Under the pieces are notes generated by a model that was not told the origin of the DNA, made no database searches, and was given only the letters and a program-made list of their open reading frames with translations. From contig OY986968.1 of the NCBI GenBank assembly GCA_963920575.1, positions 21,458,129 to 21,522,128 on the forward strand: DNA of 64,000 bases, written 5' to 3'. The translations under genes and the position numbers were made by a program. This document shows, piece after piece, positions 11,189-20,303 of the stretch (position 1 is its first letter; every line of letters begins with the position of its first letter). Source of the stretch: Narthecium ossifragum. Lineage: Eukaryota > Streptophyta > Magnoliopsida > Dioscoreales > Nartheciaceae.

Positions 11189-11744
11189 CCGGAGGGATTG
11201 GCCATTTAAGCTCAATGATGTCTTGTGGGCCTATCGAACGGCCTACAAGACACCAATCGGGATGTCGCCCTTCCGATTGGTATATGAAAAACCTTGTCAC
11301 CTTTAGATTGAGATTCAACATAAAGCGTTTTGGGCGATTCAAGCTCTCAATTGGGACTCTAATGATATTTCAACCAATAGGAAACTCCAACTTCATGAGC
11401 TTGAAGAAATTCGAAATGAGGCCTACAAGAATACCAAAATCTACAAAGCTCGAACTAAAATTTTTCATGATAAACTCATAGTTCGGAAAACCTTTGATGT
11501 GGGAGATAAGGTTTGGCTCTACAATTCACGCCTCCGATTTTTCCCGGGCAAACTTAAGACTAGGTGGAATGGTCCGTTTGATGTCACTAAGGTTTTCACC
11601 CATGGAGCCGTTGAGATACAAAATCCTTTCTCGGGAGCTACATTCACTGTCAATGGCCAACGTTTGAAACCTTATATTCATAGTTTCCCTCTTGACATCA
11701 CTCTTGAGCCAACCGTGATGTTGGCGGAGCCATACTATCCTTGA
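11189..11744 (+). pseudogene. Integrase C-terminal part
   Basis: After the frameshift a new frame shows [20 protein letters not shown] text, then (11499-11744) GDKVWLYNSRLRFFPGKLKTR and GPFDVTKV, the C-terminal region of Athila/Tat integrases. At least one internal stop is present near 11300. It ends at a TGA (11742-11744). Confidence 0.85.
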
Positions 11745-12631
11745 GCTTTATTGTGTCTCACTATAGACGGTAAATTTAGCGCTTGTTGGGAGGCAACCCA
11801 ATTTTTTAGCTTTTTCTTGTTTAACTTTTGCTTATTGCGTGCATGCTTGCTTGATCTTTTGTTTCTTTTGTATGCTTGATTTTGAATGTTCTTTTTCTTT
11901 GTGAGTTGTTGATTGTATGATTGCTTCCTCCATATTTGTTGGTTTGACTTCTTGTTTATTTTGCATTGGCTTGTGTGCATGGTTGCATGATTTTTGTTTT
12001 GGGTATAGATGTGTTGTTTTTTTTTATGTTGTTTGTGTGTTTGAAAATAAATGTGGTGTGTTCGATTGCTAATTCGTTCCAATGATGAATTGTTGTGGTT
12101 GTGGGAGTTCCATCTTCATTTTTGAGTGAGAAAAGACCAGGTTTAAAGGCACAATTCATCTCACGCTTCATTCTTGTTGTGCCGTAAATCTGTGTTCCAG
12201 GGTCGGATCAATCCGCAAAGGCTAGGGGATTGATCCGTTTTTAGTTTTTCAGAGAGTGTGTTTCTGCCATCTAAATTGGGATCTATTCCTCAATTCAAAG
12301 GGGATCAATCCCAACTTATCCACGTCAGCAACCACATTAAGTTAGATTGAGACACACCTGATTGACTCCAAACTTGATTTGGATCTAAGTCATGATCTGA
12401 CCCAAACCAAGTTGAGCAAACCAAATTGACTCTTGTTAAGTGACTTGATCAACCCAACTTACTTAAACCTAACTCTAAAACTCACTCATATCTATCCTCT
12501 AAATCCCTAAGACCAGATCCCCAGCGCCCTAAGAGACCTGATCCCTACCGCCGCCGCCTCACCCCTTCTCCCTCGTCACCATCTCCGTCACGAATCCGTC
12601 GTCACCGCCAAGCTTCAGCCGCGACAATGAA
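11745..12631 (+). other. Athila internal spacer between pol and the 3' ORF
   Basis: Noncoding, T-rich then C-rich. Around 12200-12330 it carries GGATCAATCC/GGATTGATCC motifs and a GTCAGCAACC context that echo the LTR start region at 16255-16380. No gene is seen. Confidence 0.5.
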
Positions 12632-14110
12632 GTGAAGGTCCATCTCCGTCGGCTACTTCACCATCCCCTGTTCCACCGATTCCTTCTCCATCCACCCTTC
12701 CACCTCATTCCCCTTCTCTCCCCCTCGAAACCACTTGACCACAACCAAAGCACCAGCACTCCAACAACCATGGTGCCGCGGGTTACTAGAGCAAGGGCCG
12801 CTGCTTCCAAAGCCACCCCTCCACCGCAGGCCACCTTGAAGAAGACGTCCACTGCTTCCAAAGCCACCCCTCCACCGCAGTCCACCTTGAAGACGACGGA
12901 CGCTGCTTCCAAAGCATCGCCTCCACCACAAGCCACCTCGACGGCTGAAGCCTTGGATCCCGATGTAGCAACCACCATGTCCAAACTTCCTCGGAAGGTT
13001 GTGAGGAAGAAGCAACTAATCCCAGAGTCCAGCTACACCCTCAGCGGCCTCTGGATCAACCGGGACTTCCAATATGAATATGATTTCAATCTTGATTGCT
13101 TCCGCTCTGACCTTCATGCTAAGGAATCCGTAGCCATTCTAGAAGCTAGGAGCTTAGAACCTCTTTGTCATCCCGGATTTCTCATCTATCCACGCCTAGT
13201 CCGGTTGTTCTTTCAGAATTTGAAATGCGAGTGCATCTCTGATAGTGTAGGACCCTACCCTAGTAAAAGAGATCGCACCTGTGTCAGATTCACCTCCTCT
13301 GTTCTTGGCCATCATGTGGTCTTTCGGGCTAAGGAGATCAGCGAAATCCTAGCTATCCCTCGTCGTGCTCCTAATTTTCTTCCCTGTCCTTATGAGAACA
13401 TCCCATTCTTTAAGATGATGCTCGGTGAGATAGTTCCTGGCAGACATGGAGATGGGGTCTTCTCGCGTGGCGAGTTACCTCCCCATTTGCTGCTCATAGA
13501 TGATGTTCTTAGGAGGAATGTTTTTCAGTGTGCCCATGTCCACAAGAGGAAGGAGAATTGGTTGTTTGTTCTTTGGCTTCTCTTCCGCAACTACAATGTT
13601 GACATCCCCCATTTCATCCTGCAAGACATGGCCTATTTCGCTGAGAAGGCCGAGTCTGCTAACTATGCTACAAGGCCTATTCCTCATCCTTGTCTCATTT
13701 CTAATTTTCTAGCAAAACAGAGTTGGTTTCCTATCGGTGAGGAGTTTCTGTTGGTCCCCTCATCTAAATCTTTCAATTCTTCAAACTGGCGCAAGTTCTA
13801 TGTGAAGCTCTTTAACCCCATTAAGGATCAGTCCCTGTCGACCCACCAACAACCCCAACAGGACAGCCTAGACCCTCCTCTAGCCCCGACTGCCTTCTCC
13901 CGGCAACTGACAGCTCTTGGCAGCCGGGTTGATACCTTGCAGTCCGACATCCGGCGATTTCGAGCGGAGTATCGTGAGGATCACAAGCAATTCCTGATGC
14001 TTTTTCACTCTAGCATGGATTTCATCCGTGCACACCTCGATTCCCTTTCTACTCCAGTTGGGACACCAGCCCGACCTTCACATGACCCCATGGATGATAG
14101 CGGTGTTTGA
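12632..14110 (+). CDS. Long 3' ORF of the Athila-type element (492 codons)
   Basis: The frame opens upstream of several ATGs and runs uninterrupted to 14110, although the pol domains before it are broken. The N-terminal third is low complexity: three copies of an AASKATPPPQATLK-like unit in a Pro/Ala/Ser/Thr-rich stretch. The middle (YEYDFNLDCFRSD, FFQNLKCECISD, VRFTSSVLGHHVVFRAKEIS, ILAIPRRAPN) resembles the plant-transposon protein domain common in the 3' ORF of Athila elements. Near the C terminus, a stretch around LTALGSRVDTLQSDIRRF could form a short coiled coil. No transmembrane segment was evident. Its role is unknown; in Athila this position is sometimes called env-like, which the sequence here does not support. 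Confidence 0.7.
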   Translation: MKVHLRRLLHHPLFHRFLLHPPFHLIPLLSPSKPLDHNQSTSTPTTMVPRVTRARAAASKATPPPQATLKKTSTASKATPPPQSTLKTTDAASKASPPPQATSTAEALDPDVATTMSKLPRKVVRKKQLIPESSYTLSGLWINRDFQYEYDFNLDCFRSDLHAKESVAILEARSLEPLCHPGFLIYPRLVRLFFQNLKCECISDSVGPYPSKRDRTCVRFTSSVLGHHVVFRAKEISEILAIPRRAPNFLPCPYENIPFFKMMLGEIVPGRHGDGVFSRGELPPHLLLIDDVLRRNVFQCAHVHKRKENWLFVLWLLFRNYNVDIPHFILQDMAYFAEKAESANYATRPIPHPCLISNFLAKQSWFPIGEEFLLVPSSKSFNSSNWRKFYVKLFNPIKDQSLSTHQQPQQDSLDPPLAPTAFSRQLTALGSRVDTLQSDIRRFRAEYREDHKQFLMLFHSSMDFIRAHLDSLSTPVGTPARPSHDPMDDSGV

Positions 14111-16091
14111 GTTTATTGCTTTACTTGATCATTGTTCTCGCTTACTGTCATTGTCTATATTTTAGGTCTCGATGTATTTTGATCATGTAATATCGTGGAG
14201 TGGTTGGGAGTCAATTTTGATGTAAGGGGAAGTTTAATTTTTTGTGCTTTACTCCCATATTTTTGTACTTGGTGGACTGATTTGGTGTATATATATATTG
14301 GTGGTTTGTGTTCATGTAGTTTGGAGGTTGGGCCTCCTTGGATTCTCTTGTGGTTGGATAAATTCTCCTTGTGTGGAGGGTGTCCCTCTTTGAATGAATG
14401 GTTATATCTTTTAATGGATGATGTTTGCGATGGTGTATCTCTATGTTATTTTGTAAATGGTTTGGAAATCATTGTAAATTGTTATGTTATATCTTGGAAA
14501 TCATTGTAAATGGTTTGGAGGGTGTAAATCTTGTATTTTGAGATGTGTGGCTGGTTACTGTGCATGATAATTACTTGGTTATATTTACATCATCATATGC
14601 TGTATTTGGAACCATCATGTCCATAGGTATTGAATTGTTCTTGAGCACTTGTTGCTATACCTTATATCTATAAAGGAGGTGCTACCCAAATTTCCTATGA
14701 TTGATGATTGTAGATCTCTTTATGCTTTAATATGCTTGGGTATGCTATCTATGCCTCACAGGTTCGGTACAAACACAATCTTTGGATGCTTGAACACACT
14801 ACATGCTCGCCACGCTACACCTACGGTTATCTCTTTCATTTACCCTTCCTACGTGCTTGAGGACAACCCCGATTAAGTTGGGGGGTATGTATTGCATGCG
14901 TGATAACCGCTGCTTTTGGCAAAAATTTTGTTTACATTTGAAAGGCCAAATACAGCTTTGACAATTTTGTGAGAAAATTCTAACTCTCGTGCTTGTTATG
15001 GATGAACGTTGCATAGATTACTTGGAATTTCACCTATTTATAAGAACATGTGAATCATGATTTGAGTACCATTTTTCATTCACTTTAATCCACTTGCTAT
15101 GTATTAAGGGTAGTCAAGTGATCCGATGCACGTGTACACTCGCACATGTTTTAGGGGTTGATTAGCCATTGGAGTTTGGAACTTTGAAGGATTTAGGATT
15201 CAAGAGCATGGATCATGTTTTGCTTAGAGGTATGATCTGTGAGTATTTGTGTGAGAATCCAAGGCTTAGTAACCGGGTAATGTGTGTAACAATGTGTATT
15301 GTTCGCATCAAACGGCTTAGGATTTAAAAAAAAAAAAAAGAGAGAATAAAGATGCGTTGACTAGTTGTGATTCGTAGCCTTCTGGGCTCGAGCAATTAAG
15401 TCCGAGGGGTGCTTTAACACCCAATGCTCTAAAAGTCATTGACTTAAAGCTAGTTACAAGGGCCTAGAAGAAAGCTTAAGGGATTATAACATTGCACAGT
15501 CACGCATTGTCTCGAGGAAAAAAATATAGAGTGGAATGAAATAAAAAGAAAACAAAGTATCCTTCGAATAAGAGATCATGTTACACTCTTGGCGGACTTG
15601 AGAAGTACTTAAGATGACTAATCCGGATTAGGACCTACTTGAGTGACTTTGAGACCCCCATAGCATGTGCGATATTTCCCCACTACAAATGGATTGCTTG
15701 ATTACATTTTAATCATACCAAGTTCTTGAAAGTTTTTGAAGTATGGTAACCATGCCTTTATTCGTTTGTTTCTTATATACATGTGATTTGAAGAGTACAT
15801 TTATGCACATGAATCCATTATCGAGCACTTGGATTAATTTTGATTACTTATGCATTAAGGCATTGTAACTTGGTATTCCGATTGTAGATAAGATGTTTGT
15901 GGGTATCATCTCTGAAAACCCTCCATCTCTGAAAACCCTCATGAGACAAAACTCATCCTCTAGGGTAAACCTAGGGGTTTAACGGCTTATTGCACGAGCT
16001 AAGTGCAATCGTGAGTCCTACGAAAGTGGCTAGTTAGACTTTATTTTTTTTTGCTTTGCTCGAGGACTAGCAAAGTTCAAGTTGGGGGGTG
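14111..16091 (+). mobile_element. Athila 3' noncoding region with two polypurine-like tracts
   Basis: No coding potential. TTAAGTTGGGGGG occurs at 14873-14885 and CAAGTTGGGGGGTG at 16078-16091, each after a GAGGAC context. The second is directly at the LTR start and is the likely 3' polypurine tract; the first is an upstream duplicate about 1.2 kb away. An A-run of 14 lies at about 15327-15340. Confidence 0.7.
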
Positions 16092-16689
16092 TGATGAGTC
16101 ACGAAATATATACAATCCACCCTCTTAAATTAGCTTTGTTAGCTCTAGAGCAATGCATTTCTAATAAACTTCATGGAGTCTCAGGTAGAAACACTCATAA
16201 GGCTGTTTGGATCGAATTTGGTGTAAAAAGGGCGTCAAGAGAACAAGTTGAACAGTCTGGCGGATCAATCCCCTAATCTAGGCAGATTGATCCATTTTTA
16301 TTTTCCCAGCAAGCAACTATTGAAGGAATCAGTCCACCCAGAAGAAGGGATGGACCCCAACGTCGCTGACGTGGCGTAAGTGATGGCCCAGATTAAATCA
16401 AATAGATGTAAGCTAAGAGGAGGAGAGAGGAAAAAAAAGGGGTTTTAACCCAAAAGAAGCCAGCTGGCCAGGGGGAGCCAGCTGAAGGTGGCTGGACAGC
16501 AGGGGGCTCTCTTGGAGAGGGGCTGATAAGACGTGAAAAGTGCATAAATCACCATTTTAACTTGGCCTTGTTAGTCTCCGAGCAAGGCCTTACTGATGGA
16601 TTTTACCCTATAACAGGTACAAGAGCCCTCAACGAGAATTGGATCAAGTTCCGAGCTTAAACGATGTCATTCGGGTCAGTTTTTATGAA

Positions 16690-16985
16690 GAAGATCGATC
16701 CTTTACTGAAGAAGGATCGATCCTTTGAAGTACATTAAGAAGGAAGCCAATCAGGACACCAAGGATCGATCCTATGTCATGAGAGGATCGATCATTTTTG
16801 CGCATTTTTCCAGTGACAGAACGCAAATTCTAGAGGATCGATCTTCATCGGGGCGCAGCCAAAACTCAAGAAAGGAAGATCGATCCTTTCCTATAGGAGG
16901 ATCGATCCTCCACGGGACCAGCGATCACACGATGAGGAAGATCGATCCTCTACCTTACAAGGATCGATCCTTTTGTGCCAGCCGA
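16690..16985 (+). repeat. GGATCGATCC array
   Basis: Nine copies of GATCGATC, mostly as (A/G)GATCGATCC. They are arranged in close pairs about 20 bp apart, with 50-70 bp between pairs. They lie upstream of the TATA box in the U3-like part of the LTR. Confidence 0.9.
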
Positions 16986-17033
16986 GCAAAATCAATGGTC
17001 CAGATCTAATCCGAGGGGGAGAGGCTTGCTTAC

Positions 17034-17042
17034 TATAAATAG
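17034..17042 (+). promoter_or_regulatory. TATA box of the nested solo LTR
   Basis: TATAAATAG follows the GGATCGATCC array by about 50 bp. The array and box together look like a U3 enhancer and core promoter, by inference. Confidence 0.5.
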
Positions 17043-19116
17043 ACCCCTTATGGGGGATTTTAGGGATCTTCTCTTAGTTCTTTCTCCAGCCCTTCTAGGT
17101 TTCTTACCCAATTGAGAGGAGGACTTCTTGGAGGAAACCCATGGAAGGAGAGCTTCATCACCCTCCATCCATGGATCAATCCAAGATGAGTAGCTAACTT
17201 CCTTTCTCTTGGGATTGCCATGTAGTTGTAGGATTTTTTTGTAGTTTTCTTAGGGTTTTTGATGTGTAATCTTTAGGGATGATCTATTGTATGGATTTGA
17301 ACATGATTTCTCTATCTTTGTACATGGATTTTATATGTTGAATGGATGAATGCTTTTCTTTGGTATGAGCTAGAACTTGTGCATGATAGGTGTTTGTTGT
17401 TATGCCCCAATGAGTTGGATGTGCTAGAAACACATCCAATTCTATTGGGAGGATTAATAGACCTAGATTAGAGATTAAGGATGCTAGAACCATCCTTATC
17501 TCTCTAATCAAAGGATCCATTCTATCTTTCTCTTGCATTGGATTCGAGGTGCTAGAACCATCTCGATCCAATGCCCGACTCCATGCAATATCTATTTCTT
17601 GCGACGAATCGATATTAATCGAAGGTTCGTTAGCGACGATAGAAGCTAATCACTCGTTCGTCGACTTTGTGAATGTGATTCTCTCCGGCGGATGATTCTA
17701 ACCCGACTTCCGTCGAGCGATAAGTGAGGCTAATCACCCGCTTGTCGACTTCTTGATTTCGATCGTCCCAATTGGATTACACACCTCAATCCCTTAGGAG
17801 ACTACACTAGAACCTATAATGAAATGGAGATCCCAAGACCTCTCTATATTAGTTATATTTCTCTTCACTTAGTTAATTACTTTAATAGTCATTAATCCAA
17901 AACCCAAATCATTTTAGCTAGTTGTTTGGAGTTATCTATCGAGTACGTTAGTCAATTCTCATTTCCCTGCGGATCGATCCGGACTCACCGCTAGCTACCC
18001 CCAAAGGTAGTTAGTTAGGAGTTTGATTATAAATTTCTAATTTTGATCGGGCGCGTTAAGCCGCAACACTTCTCACGTCCCGTCAGGGGCTCTCGGCTGG
18101 TCTCTCTTGGCTGGTTCTTGAGGGCTCTCTTGGGCTCGTTGGAAGGAGAAGAAGAGGGTCTCTAACCCTAGAAAAAGAGGCTAGAAACCCATCTCAAGGG
18201 GAGGCATGAAGGGAGGATCATCTCCAACCTCCATGGATCCATCCAAGATGAGTAGCTAGCTTCCTTTCTCTTGGGATTTCCATGTAGTTGTAGGAATCTT
18301 TTGTAGTTTTCTTGAGGATTTTTGATGTGTAATCTATGGGGGTGATCTATTGTATGGATTTGAGCATGATTTCTCTATCTTTGTATTTGGATCTTATTTG
18401 TTGAATGGATGAATGCCCTTATTTGGTATGAGTTAGAACTTGTGCATGATGGGTGTTTGTTGTTATGCCCCAATGAGTTGGATGTGCTAGAAATACATCC
18501 AATTACATTGGGAGGATGAATAGCTCTAGATTAGAGTTTAGGGATGCTAGAACCATCCCTATCTCTTTACTTAGAGGGCCCATTCTATCTCTCTCTTATA
18601 TTGGATTCGAGGTGCTAGAACCATCTCAATCCAATGCCCGATTCCATACAATACATTTTTTTTTGCGACAAATCGATCTTAATCGAAGGTTCGTTAGCGA
18701 CGATAGAAGTTAATCACTCATTCGTCGACTTTGTGAATGTGATTTTTGCCGGCGGAAGATTCTAAGCCAACTTCCGTTGAGCGATAAGTGAGGCTAACCA
18801 CCCGCTTATCGACTTCTAGATTTCGATCGTTCCGATTGGATTGTACACATTAATTCCTTAGGAGGCTACACTAGAACCTACAATGAAATGGAAGTCCCAA
18901 GGCTTCTCCATATTAGTTTTGTTTCCCTTTACATAGTTAATTACTTTAATCATCATTAATCCAAAACCCAAATTATTTTAGCTATTGTTGGGAGTTATCT
19001 ATCGAGTACGTTAATCAATTCTCATTTCCCTGTGGATCGACCCGGACGTAGGATTTGGTAAATTTTGTAGTCCTGACGCCCTAGTCGCTTTTACGACGAG
19101 TGGTTTGGGCGCGTCA

Positions 19117-19500
19117 CCTGTCTTCTTATTCTACATGCAATGGGATCAATGGAGTCTCCGTGCGCTCCAAAAACGATGCTATTACAGTCTTTCCATACTA
19201 GCCAGATGCCATATGTTAGGTAGGTCTTCATTTTCTTGGAGCCAGTTGTGAGGAGAGATATGTAGATTTCATCTAGATTCCAAGGAGGAAGAAGGAAGTT
19301 TTCTTTTGCAGCAATCTCAGAGAAGACCTTGAAGGCAAATTGTCATCCGAAGAGCGCATGATCGACAGTTTCGGGTTCTCTACCACATCTTGGACATTCC
19401 CTATCCGATGTTAATCGCAGCCTCCATAGCTTGTCTCGCACCGGAATCTTTCCATGGACCACTCTCCATAAGAAGTGAAGGACCCTCGGGCCCACTAGGG
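19117..19500 (-). pseudogene. LINE fragment, zinc-binding reverse-transcriptase region
   Basis: The minus strand matches the LINE piece at 49720-50110 over about 330 bp, including FAFKV..IA and YGIWLVWKD-like text (zf-RVT region of plant L1 elements). It begins directly at the end of the Athila LTR, so the Athila element may have inserted in it. Stops and frameshifts are present. Confidence 0.75.
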
Positions 19501-19666
19501 ATCTCTAAACATTGTTCCATACTTCTTCCTTATTGGTTATGGACTGTGGGATGGAGTCTTGGGTTTGAGCTAAGTATGATGATTTTAGTTATAGCTATAT
19601 GACTTAGCACTTCATTCATGTAGGCAGAAGTCATAGGTACCTAAATTTTATTTGAAAGAGCGCTGA

Positions 19667-19993
19667 TTTGTGTACACGTTGACGTAGCATGTGCATTACA
19701 CTTGCTCGAATCGGTAGTGGACTACCGATTCTTTCATGTAGTCCATCATCTACTGATGGACTAGATCAATGAATCGGTATCTCACTACTGATTGAATTAT
19801 CTACTCACTACCGATAGACTCTATCAACCAATCGATACCGAACTACCTGTACAATTCAATCGGTAGTGAATTACCGAATCATTGATCTAATTCATCGGTA
19901 GACCACTACCGATGGACTATATGAAAGAATTGGAAGCGGACTACCGATTCGATGGCATGTGTATTACACATGCCACATGTCCATGTACACAAA
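19667..19993. mobile_element. Fold-back MITE with CGGTAGT motifs
   Basis: The outer about 90 bp of each side are inverted copies (19667-19760 against 19908-19993), with ends TTTGTGTACAC and GTACACAAAA. The interior repeats ATCGGTAGTGGACTACCGAT-like small palindromes in both orientations. Direct copies of AAATTTTATTTGAAA-type text flank it (19644-19658 and 19992-20010), but a clean TSD was not resolved. Non-coding. Confidence 0.8.
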
Positions 19994-20175
19994 ATTTTAT
20001 TTTATTTGAAAAGTTGCATCTAAACGCTGAAAAAGTAGACATTTTTTAGCCATTTCATGTGATAGATGTTCCTTTGTATGACCGACATGGTTATGGTTTC
20101 ACGACTTTAACACTATTGCCTCTCTCTTGTACCTCTTGTCCACATTGAAGCAACCAATATTACTTGCAGAAAGTA

Positions 20176-20303
20176 GGCCTATTTGGTTTAGCGGCTTTAG
20201 CCATTATCTATTTTCATTTTCTTAAAAATGGAAAACTGGGCTGAAAACATGTTTGGTTTATGAGCCTTGGAAAACATTTTGAATTTGTTGCCAAATAGGA
20301 CCT
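20176..20303. mobile_element. Short MITE-like element
   Basis: The ends AGGCCTATTTGG and CCAAATAGGACCT are inverted repeats with one extra base, about 128 bp apart. No coding and no certain TSD. It directly abuts the outer end of the giant hairpin. Similar AAACATGTTTGGTT/AACCAAACACGTTTTC text occurs near 27485-27555. Confidence 0.45.

Larger units (their letters stand above)
16524..18085 (+). mobile_element. Solo LTR (1562 bp) nested in the Athila 3' LTR, 5-bp TSD
   Basis: Starts TGATAAGACGTG and ends CACGTCCCGTCA. GGGGC flanks both sides (16519-16523 and 18086-18090). It shares start, 3' half and end design with the LTR it sits in, so one family inserted into a relative. It carries an array of nine GATCGATC motifs and a TATA box, and has no internal region. 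Confidence 0.92.
16092..19116 (+). mobile_element. Athila-type 3' LTR (about 1.46 kb, split by a solo LTR)
   Basis: Starts TGATGAGTCACG directly after the polypurine tract and ends GGGCGCGTCA. Removing the insertion 16524-18090 leaves about 1458 bp. Its 3' half (18180-19050) is plainly homologous to the 3' half of the inserted LTR (17100-17995). The two therefore come from related families or lineages. The flank after 19116 is LINE sequence. No matching 5' LTR is in the window. Confidence 0.85.

Noticed and set aside
12653..13015. Minus-strand ORFs with Gly/Trp-rich repeats opposite the Athila 3' ORF
   Set aside because: Shadows of the Pro/Ala/Ser/Thr-rich repeats on the + strand; no independent support.
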